From Pyrocephalus nanus (taxonomy: Eukaryota > Chordata > Aves > Passeriformes > Tyrannidae), in contig CM076268.1 of the NCBI GenBank assembly GCA_038380795.1, positions 31,071,501-31,135,500 on the forward strand: a DNA stretch of 64,000 bases. Reading direction: 5' to 3'. The notes beneath the pieces are model-generated. The model was not told where the DNA came from. It worked only from the letters and a program-made list of their open reading frames with translations, and did no database searches. Numbering within the stretch: position 1 is the stretch's first letter; each line of letters starts with the position of its first letter. Of the stretch, positions 10,456 through 24,497 are shown piece after piece. The position numbers and the translations under genes were made by a program.

Positions 10456-11711
10456 ATGTAACAGCACCCCTAAAGGTTTTCATCACAGTTGTGCTACCTA
10501 TAGAGAGAATATAGCCCTGTGGAGTCGGAGATCCTGGCCACAAGCTGTGACCCTGCAGCCCCAAAGCTGTCAGGATGGGGATCACATACCACAGAGAGTT
10601 GCTGGGAGCAACCCACAGAGGGGCATCCCTGCTGGAAGGCTAAAATATCAGTTCTGCATGCTGCTTGTCAGGGGAAAAAAGAAAAAAAAATTGCTTCTCG
10701 TAGCTGTGAAAATAACTGGGATACACATATCATTCAAGAGACAAGACTCTCAAAATAGCGACGACTTTGTTTCTGTATAGTGATTGCCTACTAAACTATA
10801 GTTTCCAGTCCTTTCTTCCAAAACTGGTTTCACTTACCCTTGTATTTCCTGCTCTAGTGTGTCTCCTGTGCTTTGTGTAAATACTGCCTTGTCCCATTGC
10901 CAGGCCTTTATTCCAGAGGTTAATTGAGCACATCCCTTAATGACATGAGTGGCCTTCTTCCTCGAAGGGCTGAAATAAAAGAAGTATCGCAAGAGTCACA
11001 TTTTCAGTTCTCCTGTTGGTCCCATTACTTCGTGTGTGAGTGCAGAGAAAGCTTGTCAGAAGGCTTTCTAGACATACTCAGTTTATGGGAAACGGTGCCT
11101 TCAGAACCGAGCACAGCTTTTAATCCTCAGCTGAGGAATAAGGTCAAGTGTGGCACCTTTTCCTAGCAGACCAGCAGAGAAAGCAAAACTCCGGCACCAT
11201 TTTCCAAGCAATCTTCTGAGAAGAGATACAGAAGAGCTCTGTGGGGTGTTTCTCAGAAACTTCCCACCCCCCCCCAGGGAAGCTGGAGCCACTCACAGGA
11301 TTCCTAGATTGCCAAGCACTCGTTTGTGTTTGCCCTGTCTATGTGCCACCTTTCAGAACCTGTTTCCATTTATGTCTCATTTCTCTGTGCTTTGGTCTTA
11401 AACTAGTCTGCCTTGAGCCTTGGAACCCCTCAGATTTTTGCTCTAGGTAAGTCAGTCTGAGTTTGGTTCTGGCTTTTCCTTATTTTTTATCAGCATTTAT
11501 TTTCTGCTCCTGAGGGCATGTCTACATGCTTCACTCTCACCATCCTGACTGTAAATTCCTGAGGACAAGGGTGTTCAGGTTCATTTTCAGCAAAGTTAAC
11601 CAATGGATGGCTTTCTGTCAGGAGCTGACAATGTTATTGGAGCAGAGAATTAAAAAAAAAAAAAATCCACAAGAGATTAAAATAAGCAACATGTTTTGCT
11701 TTAAAATTTTT

Positions 11712-11770
11712 AGGGCCAGATCTTCAAGTGGTGTAAGTTAGCATAAGTTTTCTTATGCTATAACCCCTAC
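11712..11770. repeat. Palindromic repeat-like segment with a perfect 9-bp hairpin
   Basis: The arms TAGCATAAG (11739-11747) and CTTATGCTA (11752-11760) flank a TTTT loop. The preceding sequence, GGGCCAGATCTTCAAGTGG, resembles the arm of old palindromic repeats I recall from reptile and bird genomes. The family name is not certain. Confidence 0.45.
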
Positions 11771-14700
11771 AATCTGAGTGAAAGTCAAAATTGGATGTGA
11801 TTTTATTTACACTTTGGTTATTTTCAAGGCTAAAACTCCAGCTCCTCCTGGGGGTGGGTACGGTCCTTTTCATCCTGTATTTGGGCTGCTGCCACCTGTT
11901 TTGCAGGAGTTTTGTTTCTATCTTTGATTTATTTTTCTCTGCTGCACTGCATTGGCCTTGTTCTTTCACCTCCCCTCTCATTCATGTCTCTCTCTCTACT
12001 CTATCGTCCAACCTTTTCTGCTCTCTTTTCCCTCTTCCCCCTCCTGTCTTTCCTCTTCCTTGGTAGTTTCCTTTCCTTCCCCCTTATTTCAGCAATTGCT
12101 GCCAACAGCTATATTTGGAATAGAGTGGGAACAAGCTATTCTTGTGACTTTACTTTGAAATAACTGGGAAGAGCAGATGATTTTCTTTGAACAAATAGAA
12201 GATACATTGAGGAGAAGGCAGGCTACTAAAGTCAAAACAACAGCATTAGGGAATACCTGCCCAGCAGGTTCATCTTTCCCAACTGTCAGGATAACTTAAC
12301 CAGCTATCAGTTCTTGTTTGCTCTGTTTTAGCTTTAAATCCTTTTGTGCCAAGTTCCTCTCTCCAGGTTAGTAACCCGAGGTGCTAATAAGACCTAGCTC
12401 ATCACCGCAATGTCTGGGTACTCATAGATCAAGGGGAATGACTGCAACCTAAAATCTCAGATGCCAAAATTAGATGAACCAGGATATATATTTGTTTAAC
12501 ACCTGAGCTCAATGCTGTTGCATGTTCTGGTGTAGTCACAGGATACTGTTACAGAGTCCCACTTATATGGGCTAGCACAGAAATATGCTGGGAGGAGCAA
12601 CTTCCTATGGAGCAATATGATTTCTCCAATTTCTCTCACATTAACTCCTTCTCATCACCACCTGTTCCTCATCTCCCCTGCCATTTAAACTACTCTAAGC
12701 AATATATTATCAAAGCTAGCAAGAAACAGTGCTACCTGAACAGGACAGCACAGAAGGTATTTCTCTCTATCCCCCATATTTCTGTGTTTATACCATTGAC
12801 TCCCACACTGGCAAATCAAACAAGAAATGAGGCCAAATGAGAAACTCAGCATCACAGCTTGGTGCTTTGTGCCTGTGCCAGAAGAAGACCCAAGTCTATT
12901 TGCTCTCAAGTGAAGCTGGTTCTATTAAAACTGTAGGGCTGTAACGTGTTTGTGTGTGAAACTGCTTCATGCAGGGGAAGGTACATGAAAATACATGCAG
13001 AAAGATGCAGGGACAAGAGCTTTTCTTACAAGGGGCTACTAAATGTTTGACAAGAAACTAGAAGGAAGTGATTCTTCCATCCATCAATAGCTTCCTGGCA
13101 TTTTATAAACCAGCTAACACAAATAGTCATGCTGACATGGTGCCTCCACAGTTGTGTCTGGAACAACTGTGAATAAGCTCAGTTTGCCAACAGAATAAAA
13201 GTCAATACCAATGTCTTAGGAGAGCAAGGCAGACAGAGCTGTAATGCTTTTCTATCAGACTATGTAAGAGAAAAACAGATTAGTCTTCATGCAAACAGAT
13301 TCTTTTCCACATTCACACTGCTACTACTGCCATCACAATGCAGATCTTGAACATGCAGTGTGTATCAATAACAAACAGAGCCTAAGCAAAGGGAAAAATG
13401 AATGACCCAGCTAAGAAGTGACATTTCAGTACTACCTGTAATTCCCAACAGGGCTTGCCAAGTGTCTCTGGGCTTCTGTCCCTTAAAACTGACAATGCAA
13501 CAATAACAATATACTAACAATACAATAACATTTCATACTGAATGAAGCACATGTGCGATGGCTAAGCACATTTCATCAGTATCAGATAAGTTTTGTGCTG
13601 CCATAGAAAGTACATATATTTATGTGTTCCCAACCTCAGGACAACAGACAAATAAACTTTGACATATTTAGCACTGCTAAATCTATGGTGAACTCAGAGT
13701 GCCCTCCCCCGTTACCTCTCATCCCCTTTCCCATCCTCACCGTGCTGGCAACTTGCAGCTTTCCTCTCAGTCCCCTCGACTCCACATGCTCAGTACAGCT
13801 CAATAACAACTGCAAAGAGCATCTGAAAAAAAAATCTTTAGTTTAAGGCTCACAGGACACTAAGGACAGACCTGGGCCAGTTTGCTGAAGAGGTAACTAG
13901 CCCACAGCTGTATGGCCAGAAACAAGTCTGCACTTACTGGTCCAGGGACCAGAAAGTGCTTCCCAGGCTCAGGAGTGCCAGTGTGCCTTTACCTTCTATT
14001 AGTGAGCAGATGCAGATGTGAGTAAGGCTTGGCTGCACCAAAGCTGTCACTAAACCTTGCTAAGAAAGCCACAAAATCAGCTTTCCTCAACTACCCTGGA
14101 CTGGACCAGCTGGGAAGAAGAGCATTTTCTGGGCCTTTCTGCCACCATTCAGAATGGAGGGAATTTTCATACCCATAGTTAGAGTCCTTGCCCACCGTGT
14201 GTGATTTGCTGGATTCATCCCTCTTTTCTACCTAAAAAGCAACTCAGCCCACTTCTTTCACCTTGTAGGATAGCACCCACAACCATGTTTCGGAGTGACT
14301 CTGGGGCCTCCCTGTATCTTCCTCATCAGCTTTATGAGAAGTGAGCCAGCAGGACTGTCTCCACATTGGAGGTCAGGGTACCTACCTGCAGAAGGCTGAG
14401 ATCCAGTAGGAAGACATAACTTGTGTCCCAGTTTCTGCACTGCAGTGTCGTGCAGGCCATGAGGAGCTGACAGGCTGCGCATCTGGAGAAGGGTAAATGA
14501 GAAAATCCTAAGTGCTACATTACAATTATTGACCTTCAGTTACAACCACAGCCTGAAAGCACTTTCCAGGCACCAAGGATGGACAATCACTGTTGCCATA
14601 TCCCACAAATGGGAAGAGAAGGTGTTAAGAAGAAGCTGTGCCACACAGATGATGTTTTCACTTCAGTCCATAGGAAATATCAAAGAACAGGAATTAGTGG

Positions 14701-15059
14701 CCCTGTGATATACAATGGATCCTCTTTAAAGCTAGGCTGAATAATCATAACCAGGTTTTGACACAAAAACCCTGTCCTGTGATTCAGGACAGCACTTGAG
14801 CTGGAGCACACTAAAAACATCATCTCTGCCACATGCCTGGCCAGGCTGACCAGGGCTGCCATGGACTTTGCAGGCTTTCTGATAAGCACACTTACTGAAA
14901 CACAATTTAAAGTCAACAACATGTCTAAAAACACACATAATGTCAGAGGTGGAATGAAATGTTGCTTCCTCCTCTCTCCCCCAAACTCATTACAGGCTAA
15001 GGAAAAATAATGTATGGAGAATAATACTTCACCATCTAAAGAGTTTTTCTGGTTTCTAA

Positions 15060-15420
15060 ATCTAGTGAAGAGTCATTGTATATTTTGACAGAAAAATGGA
15101 TCAAAATAATAAAGTGAATACAAAATTATATTGCTGTCAATAATTTAATTTACACAAAATAGCACTGTGACATGGTAATTGTTATATATGATGCAGCATT
15201 CAGTATAATATTTGGAGAATGCATTATAGAAAGTCAACATTTAACTACTAAAATCAACTTACATAATCAAAGCTGTCAGGGAATCTTTACAGTTTTATAT
15301 TAATTTGAATGTAATTTACTATAGAGGTGTCATTCTTAGAGGTGCTTACAATAGTTAATGATCTCTGCATTTCCATTATAAAATCCTATTTTCAAAGGTT
15401 TATAACTTGGTCTTAAGAAC
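15060..15420. promoter_or_regulatory. Candidate conserved noncoding element with three TGACAG motifs
   Basis: An AT-rich block with many TAAT cores and three MEIS/PREP/TGIF-type hexamers: TGACAG at 15086-15091, and CTGTCA at 15134-15139 and 15273-15278. MEIS/PBX/HOX input is known for EGR2 hindbrain control. Conservation cannot be tested here. Confidence 0.25.
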
Positions 15421-18400
15421 TCTCAACCCTCCGGCACATTTTCCCTTTCCTTAAAAAAAACTATGTTTTAAACTTTTCTCTTAGAGCACATAGTGTGGTT
15501 ACTTTCCAAATCCATTGTGAGGGTTTGCTAATTTGCTGCTTACTACCCAGGGATCTCAGGAAAAGAAAGGTCCTTCACAGTAGAAGACATTTCAGTTATA
15601 TTTTCTTCTTCCATGTTCCTGAGTATATTATCCCTCAGACCATTTCTCTTGCTGAAGTGTCTAAGTATCTCCCAATGTTGCATCCAAGCCTCCATCACTC
15701 CTCTCTTTCCTGTGTTGCTGCCATTCAGCTTTTCTCTAGGTCCTTCTCCTCATCTCAGACTTGGACTCCTGGCTCAGTTCTATTTCTTCTCACAGATGTC
15801 CACATTTATGCTGGCAGTTGGAGCTTTCATCAGGTCCATCAGTCAGTGGCCTCTCCTGGCTGCACAGTCCCTCAGCCTCACACCTTTTTTCAAGATGCAG
15901 CCCTAGTTCACTTTTCCAAGACCAACAGTTAGTTTTGCTCCAGCAAGTACATTTCTCTCCCCAGTCTTTCATGCTTGATTCGTATCAGACATTACCTACC
16001 AACCTACCCAGACCTGCTCTGTCAGTCAGTTGGTGATTTTTGGTTTCCCATCCACAGGAACCATGCTGTCTCAAGGCACTAAAGCTGTTTCCCCCTGCCC
16101 CAGGCTTCCTGCCCAGGGGGTAGGACACTGCCAACCAATTGTCCACAAACACGTTGTTACAGGTCATTCCCAAAAACAGAATTGGAAGGCAAATTTCAAC
16201 ACAAAGCTATTTATCCATTATAAAACCAAAGCAAATAATTACCTTGCTTTGGTAGACCTGCTCCAGTTCCTGGGTCTAGTTTTCCCAAATCCTGCTCAAA
16301 TTCATTTTTTTTTTCCCCTTCCATGTTAGCCAGATGTCATTTTGGATCCCCCAGCTTTCTGTAACCTCAGTGTTGTCAGAGCAGACATGTTTGAGCCAAC
16401 ATGCACAATTACTCATAATCTAAATCTACCATGTAAACATTTAGACTTACACTAAAGTAGTTTTGTCACTTGTCCAGGATCTCTTTATTTTCCCTGCAAG
16501 GACAAGAGCATTTTAAAGTACTTGTGATGCTCTATTCTAGCCTTTCTGCCTTGATATGGCCTCTTTTGTCCAGTGCCAACACTTAGCCAAAACATTTCCT
16601 TTCCTTTTTTCCATCATTGTCATTTTCCCTGTTTAAAAAAAAATGAATGTACCAGTTTCTAATAATCCAATGATGTCACAGATAACATGGGATGATGAAC
16701 TTGACTGAAGAAAAATGTGCTCATATTTAGACTGGATAGAACTGATGACTAACTCAGTGAAAAGGCAGATAACAATGAGAAAGACAACACTGGGAGAATT
16801 CTGTTTGATCTTTCAGATTCATAATTTAGTGGTACAAAGAAACTCTAGAAATCACTTTTATTTTTCCCAGGGGATATGCAGCTGGACATAAGCAGGATGA
16901 GTGTCTGGCTAAATTATATTTTAAAGAAGCATTTGACACACTTCAGATCTTTATTCTGGTTTTGGGAAAAAAAACACTAAAAGACTGACTGTAGCATGGA
17001 CTATTGCCTGAAAGCTCCGGGTGTTATTTCATCATTCTTTGTGTTGAGAAAACAGAATTGGAAGATGAAACTTTAAAACTGTCAGAAAAGCCAGGGACTG
17101 TATGGATCCCTTCTCCAGCAGAATGAATGGGACCTGACAGGCACAGGAGCTTAGAGGACGATCTTCCAGACTGGATGACAGTTCTTGAATTTTCAGTGTC
17201 CCTCACAGAAAAATCTACCAGACCGGTTTATCTCCATTCAAAGTTTTTACTCCTCGAATCTCAATGAGGAGGTTTTCCTCTGATGTAGGTAGCGCTGCCC
17301 GCTCTCCCGAGGTTGACTCCCACTTCATTCAAGTATTCCTAGTGCAGGAGGGATGTTAGTGGCTACTGGCTTGCAGCCAACATCCCACACATTTCCTCCG
17401 CAGCAAAAATGCCTTAATTCTGACCCACTGCCTTTCAAGTAGATAGTGAAAAAAAAAAAAAAAAAACCCAGTCACAAAGAGCTTTGCTTTTATCTGTATT
17501 TCTCCTTCAGAAAGATCTGAAAAAAAATGTCAGACATTGTTCTTTTCTTTTTCAAGGTCCACGGTCAGCGAGGGTGAGGTTTAGTGCTGCTGTTAGAGCC
17601 TGAGCCCGAGAAGGAGCTGAAGGCATTCAGACAGTGGTGCTTATGGGTTTGGGTAAAGGAGTTTTAGGCAGGGTGAGTGCCCAGGGGGTGAACCACAGTG
17701 CCTGTCCTGGTGCCAGCAGCTGCATCCAGCGCTTCTCCTGCTCAGCAGCTCTCCTGAACACTGTTCTCTCTTAATCACTTCAGCCATCACCTACTATAGG
17801 AACTTGTGTTTCTCAAGCAGGGCACTGAAAAGAGATCAGAAGGGACAGTAGCTTTTGGCTCCTGGTGGAAGTTTTCCATGCTCAGCACAGAAAGGAGGAA
17901 CACTGCTGATATTACCTAGAGCTGTGGGAAGTGTGTCCCGAGCCCAGCATCCGAATGGGCAAGATGACAATGCACCACCACTGAATCTGAGATGGGACAA
18001 ATCGGGCAACCCACATGCATTTTAGACCCACAAAAGCCAAGTACATATATGGTTTTAAGACCAGTGCCCAGAAAGTGGCATACAGTGGAACAAAGCTGTC
18101 TGCTCACAATTGCATTGCACATAACCCCTAAGGGAAAGCAGCACAGACAAACAGGTCTCATATTTGATAATCTGGCTGAGTGGACATGATGGGAGGTGCA
18201 GCCATGTCCATAGGGGAATGTGGAGCCCAAAGTTACAGTACTGGGAGGTCTGGAATCAAAAGCCAGGGAGAAAAGGGTTGGCAAACCGTAGAGTTAACTT
18301 CCAGTGGTACTGTAAGGATGAAAGAAAGATGAGCTACTCTCCAAGTTAGCAAGTTATGTAGTGAGGAATATTTGAGGAAGATGTTAATAAATAAATATAA

Positions 18401-21400
18401 ATCAAAAAAGTATCAGGAAAGAAAACCCCAAAGAGAAGTACAGTGTAGGAAAAATCACCAACAAGTGGAAGGCAGATGGCCAAATCGTGTGATACAGAAA
18501 GAAATATACTCTGCTTCATTCAGTAGAACAAGAAAGTCTGGATGACTATAAATAAGAAAGATAATTAAATGGAATGGAAGGAATTAATTAAAGAAATCAT
18601 TACGCTGACCTTGCATAAATAAAGTTTCAAAGGTTGCACACATGCTAATTTGAGGAGCAGGATGTCTATAAGTATGGAGACAAGTAAAAATATTCACTCC
18701 TTTATACTGGGATAAAGGTAGAACCTGAATAGAGGTTAGATGTATTTGGTCCCATGCCAGCGGATTATGATCTTGGAAAAATTACCTGGAAATTGCTGTG
18801 GCAATCTACTGAATTTAAAGGAGAACTACAAAATGTACAGATGAACTTAAGGAACACAACTGAAACAGTAAAATCAGCATAGGTTAAAATACAAGCTGCA
18901 GAAAGCTGACAGCAGGAATGATTTCAGAAAAAAACAAGGATAGGTAAATTGGAGAAAACAGAGGAGAAGGTTGGCACCCATCATTGCCATGACACTTGCA
19001 TTATATCTCACTTCCAAGTGCAGAGTCCAATTTGGGAGAAGGCAAGAAGCAGAATATGCTCTTTTATAGCAGAAAAAAAGGCTTCTTTCTTTTGCAAGTT
19101 CCTGTGTCAGTAGCCATTTTATGGGGCTGCCAATCATGGCAAATCAACTGAAAAGCCAGATCATTTTCTAAAGCATCCACCTTCCTAGAGAAAGATTTTC
19201 AAGTTGACTGTGTACAATCCAGCTGCTGCTTTTAATCTTTCCCTGACAACAGTAGTTGTTTTATTACTCTGACAGTCATTTTTAGCCCATGAATAGTAGC
19301 ACAGTCCTTGTAAGATAGGAAAATTCTTTTGATCTACAATTTCATAAGGTTTAGCAATGGACAAAGGATTTTTCCGGTATACTTGATCACACACTTGCTG
19401 AAGTTTAGGCTGAGAGGCAATAAAAAGGCACTGAGCCACCCATTTGGAGATACACAAAAATCCTTTTTGATGAGTAACAACTGCCAGAAAAAAAGTAGTT
19501 TATAATAAAAATACTACCTATCATTAGAAAATTAAAAACCAGGTTACTCCTGAAATAACTTTGATTCATTGCCATGATCACTTTTAATTTTCACACTGTT
19601 TTAATATAGTATGATCTGGAGGATAGAAAATGTGGATGCAAGAGAGGCATAAGTGTATAAAAGGAAGGTGTTTCAAGATGTCTGTAATAACTAGGAGGAA
19701 CTGGGAGAAGACTCAGGCAGACACAGCAGTTTTCCAGCATAATGACTTGTTCTATTTGCTCTGTAAGTAAGAACTGTATGTTTTGTGCAGTCTGAAATAC
19801 TGTATAAGCTCTAAAATAAAATATATTTCTAAATAAAAAAAAGAAAGCCATTCAGTAACTATTTTGAGTGAAAAAGGATTTGAAAATTATAATAAAAATC
19901 TGTCATTTTTATTAGTACGGGCTGCAGTAGTTTGAGCACTTACACATATGTTAAACTTCCCACACGTGTGCATGCCATTTTCTTGTCCTATTCACACTGG
20001 AACCCATTCTGGTTTGCCTTATGTATAAGGAATTCAAACAGAAAGCCTTTGAGACAGTGAAGTGTAAGGACAGTGCTTCCAGGAGGGCTATCAATTTAGC
20101 AGCTAGTCAGCTGAGTACATAGCTACCTGTGGGGAATATTTAGATAAGGTGCTGAATTGAAGACTAACTTCTTTAAATTCTTTCCTTTGAAAACTCCAAG
20201 TCCATTGGCACAGCCAATTTCCATAAAGACGTTCCTCTCCAAAAATCCACACCAAGCTTAAAATTTAGAGAGTAAAAAGAAACAATTATAATTTTGGTTG
20301 GATGCAGTAAGAAATCAGTCATCTTAATACTTAGATTGGTCAGAAGGGAATTACAGAGGATTAAAGGATGAACAGGAGCTCCTCTTCCACTCCCTGCATT
20401 GTTCAATTGTTCCCAACTGTAGCACTTCTTAATTAAATATATTACAGTATACAGAAACATTGGATTTCATGCCTTTTGCTAGACAGCTTCTATTTATAAT
20501 CTCTTAAAATTTCCACAAAATTCCCCAAAAATCACATTTTCTGGCAAAATGCCAGCCTGAGTCCTATAGTCTAGCATTCATGACACAAATACTTTGCCTC
20601 AGTATTTTCAAATAAACCCCCTAATTTTGGTTTCATTAAATTCTTTGGACAATATATTGAGATGTCTCTGTGCAATTACTAAAAAATTTTAAGTCCTCCA
20701 CAATCAGCTAAAACTGACTCCAGTGTCACCGACCTTGAGGAATCAGCTCTCAGTGCAAGCACAGATCTTCACTTCTGTTTCTCCAGTTTGCCAGATCTCT
20801 AAATGAAAGACTTTTTTAAAGGGTTATCTTTGCTTCTAAACACTTCAAGTTGTATTTTTAGCCCACTGTTTTGAAATAATGCACATCTCTGAATTCTGAA
20901 TGTGCAAGATTTTTCTTTCCATTCTTTCCTCCAAATTAGGAAGACTCAGAGGAAAGAATTTGGCCACTGTCGTTTGCTAATTGTGTTCAAAAGCTCCTAC
21001 AGAACATCAACCTCTTGCATCAGACCATGCCTGGAATTGCAACTTTCTCAGCGTTTTCCCACTTAGTCCTGTTAACCGAGTTATTTCCTGCCATTATCAG
21101 CTCTTGGACTTTCCCTTTGAGGCCTGTCCACTGCAATGGGAAAGATGGACTTACTGCAGGAAGCACGGACACGTGTTTCTGCATCCTTTCTGCCACATCT
21201 TGCAAAGTACTTAAGGCACTGTGCAACTAAAATGAATGAAAATTGGAAAGCACAAGCAGAGCTGTGCTCTGATAACCCATGCAAACTGCAGCTCATGTAG
21301 GTGTCCTCCTCTCTGAGAACTGTAAATAACTAAAGAGAGGTCTTGCTCCAAGCCCTGCTGGAGCCAGGAGCAATTAACACCCTGAACTAAGGTGCAGGCA

Positions 21401-23081
21401 TTGACTGCTCCCAGCACAGCAGTGCCTGGGGACTTTCTGCTACCCCAGACTGCCGTGGTGCAGCTGACAGGTTGCTCATTGCATGTACAGGGCAGCAGAA
21501 CCTCAGGGCCTGCAGGAACTTCCTGCAAGTGGGACTGGTAAAGGTTCAGGGAGCTCAGACTTCCCCACCAGGACCATTCTGTTGTTTAGAATGTTTATGT
21601 AACTGATGATCTACATCTGCAAAAAGCATCAACTTCACAACAAATTATTCATCAAAAGTCCAGGTCTGTGCTTTCTGCTGTCCAACATTGACTTTCAGGA
21701 TATTTCATCTAATAAATCTGAAGTAGACATGAATAAACAAATATGGCATTATACTAACCTCGTTAATTATGCATCAACTATACGGTGCTGGAAGTACACA
21801 CAATACTGGGATCTCATGGAAGATGAGTCTGCAAAAAGGAAAAATTAATATCTACATGATCAGAAACCTTGTTTTGCCTTAAGCTTCATCTGTTTTGGGT
21901 GGTTTGACTGAAAAATGTATTAATAATTTCCAAGTTGGGGTTGACTGATTTAAAATATGATATCTCCATTTGATATTTCAGCATTCTGCACAGTGTACCT
22001 AAAAACAAAGTCTTTCTAGTGTGGTGTTCTGTGTCTTCATTTGTAAAATACAGGTATTTCTTTGTCATTCTGTGTGGGACCAGAGAAACACTACACAGCT
22101 TTTTGCTTTGGAAAGGCAAGAAAGAAAGAAAAAAAAGAGAGTTCCCTTCTCAAGAGCAAATAAAAGGCCCAGAGTCTCTTGGCATCCACTCACTAACTCA
22201 GATCATCTCTTGGAGAAGGAGACAAATGTTGTCTTCTGCATTACAGTCCCAGTAGAAGCTTTTCTGCATAGCGAAGCAAATCATAAACATAAGGCCCTCA
22301 TTAGCAGAAAAAGCTTTTCCAGGAACAGAATAGTGACTGGGAAATCATCTGATTCCTGGACATCCAGCATTTCAGCCATCAGCCCCAAGACAAAAGGAAG
22401 GGGGAGGCCAAGGGCTCTGGCACTAAGCTGTGCCAATAAGGACCCTCTTGCAAAACCTCTTCCAGGCACCTGCAGGAGGTATCTGCTTTCACTCAGGTCA
22501 TTCAGGCTCTGCACCCCTACAATGCCTCCCCTTCCTCCTCGATGTGACAGCAACTTCTGCAGCAGGCACACTCCCACACCTCTTTCTGGGGAGGAAGGAT
22601 GCTTGTTTTCTCCTGGCTTCAGTGTCTGACATATCTGCCAATATTCAGCACTGCTGTAACAAGGGGTCTGTTGCAAAACACAGGTCGGCGCTCTTTTGTT
22701 TCCTGATAATCCAAGAAAGAAATTGTACTGAGGTAAAAAAAAAAAAAAAAAAAGACTTTAAACAACCAAATAAGGACTTGCAAAGTTAACAACACCCTTC
22801 CACCTCAATTCTCTGTCATTCTTCCAGCAATCAGGCTGGGCCAGGGTGGTGCAGCATCATTCCAGCACAGTCAATTGCCGTTCCTCCCAGTTCCCATCTT
22901 CTGCCTCAAATCAGAAACTGTTTTGTAGTACTGGAGACAAGGAAGCATCCTCCTCTAGTTAGAGATGCTGCATATATATAAAGGATGAAAAATCAAAAAT
23001 GTGTCTCTGTAGCATTTGTATAGGTTATACACACATATACTTGCATATGTAGATGTATAGCATTTGTATGGATCTAGCTTG

Positions 23082-23540
23082 TCATCTGTGATAGAAGGGT
23101 TAACTTTGTTCATAAAATCTTATGTGTATGAGGGAATAAGGAACTTCTGTTATAATGCAACAAGATAAGTTTCATGGACATCCTGTTAATCAAGCAAGTG
23201 TCAGTAAAAATAATTGCAGATATCTTGCTAAACAAACAAGTATCAGTATCGGTACAATTTACAACTGACAAGAACTGCATCTTTCATCTCTGACAAATGC
23301 TAGATGACCACTTAACAACAAGTCACGAACTCAAGCCTCAACACAGCCGCATTCAAAACTCAGGACTTGGAAATGTATAAAAAGGAACATTTACTACATT
23401 TTCAGTGTGTGCCTCGGCAGGGCACCTGCCCTCCAGGCCACCCAGCGCTGTTTTGCTTTATTATCGCTTGCCGAATAAATTTATCAATGTTTAATTGGAA
23501 TTGAGTTGTCTAAATTCTTGTACTAGCTTATAACATCATC
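23082..23540 (+). mobile_element. Solo LTR with 5-bp target duplication (ERVL-like)
   Basis: The LTR spans 23087-23535 (449 bp), starts TGTGATAG and ends TTATAACA. It is bracketed by perfect TCATC duplications (23082-23086, 23536-23540). A TATA box (TATAAAAAGG from 23376) and a poly(A) signal (AATAAA 23474-23479) are spaced as in an LTR. A 5-bp duplication is typical of class III (ERVL) insertions. No internal viral sequence is present, so it is a recombined remnant. Confidence 0.75.
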
Positions 23541-24480
23541 CAAAATTTCTTTCATGTAAATAAGAGAGCATTTGGCTTGTGTTTTGGGGCAGTTGGTTTC
23601 TCACACAAACATATGAGGCTGCATTACAGCTACAAATGTTTCTTTGGAGCAGTTAACACTGCAACAGTTCGAAAATATCTGTGCAGACATTTTACAGGTG
23701 ATGTTCTTATTGCCTTAGTGTATCAAGTGTTGCCAAACCCGATGGACTGAAACAGTATCACCTGTGTTAAACCTCATCCATTTTCTACTAACCCTCCTAT
23801 AAACAGAGGAAATTGCTGTCCCTGATAAACTATCATTATGAAACGAAACCAAGTGTTCAGAAAATTTTCAGCAAATGAGGTTATATTGTGACACATATTA
23901 AGACCTCTCAGAAAGGAGAACATTTATTGCTAACAAGCTTCCAAAGCAAGCTGGATATGTAGGCCTGATGGATTTTTTTTGTCTTTTTCCATTAATAAGT
24001 TGTGGAGGAAATTGCAGAATTGATATTAATCTTGCAGCTTAACACTTCTTGCTGTGAGGTTTCATTTTGTAAATATTCCCTTGAAGCAGAGGTTTTAAAA
24101 AAACAAAATGACCTGTGTCCCTGGCAGCGAGAGGTGAAGTGGGCTGTATTTGGAGTCACCTTTGCAGAAAGGGAACACCTCAATAAATGCTCTGTGTGAC
24201 CAGTTGTGACAGAGGGTTATGTGTTTGCCAACACAACCTCCATTTTTTACACTAATAGAACAAGTCAGAATAAATATTATCTCCACTCATGTGACAGACC
24301 TTTGATAGAGCAGAATTGGCCTGGCTGATTAGGAGCACGTGTCAAACACAGATAATGGGGGAATCCCTTTCAGCAGCAGCACACCAGCTCAGCAACGATT
24401 TAACAAGCTTTCTGTTTTACAAGAGATATTAATTGCTGCACTGTCACATAAGGTACAATTCAAGATAAAATATGTAAAAT

Positions 24481-24497
24481 GGGGGGGGGGGGGGGGG
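24481..24497 (+). repeat. Homopolymer G tract (17 bp)
   Basis: Seventeen consecutive guanines followed by AGG. Such tracts can form G-quadruplexes and are hard to sequence, so the length may be unreliable. Confidence 0.85.

Larger units (their letters stand above)
10456..23081. other. Intergenic desert, no gene seen
   Basis: No frame over about 202 residues and none with a known family signature. It holds A tracts (11652-11665, 17449-17466, 22735-22753), a C9 tract at 11267-11275, a hairpin-like repeat at 11.7 kb and an AT-rich, TGACAG-bearing block at 15.06-15.42 kb. Confidence 0.6.

Noticed and set aside
22021..22629. 202-residue + strand frame, the longest outside EGR2
   Set aside because: No recognisable domain, no exon-like context, and an opposing 131-residue frame overlaps it. 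A chance open frame is the simpler reading. BLASTP against birds would settle it.
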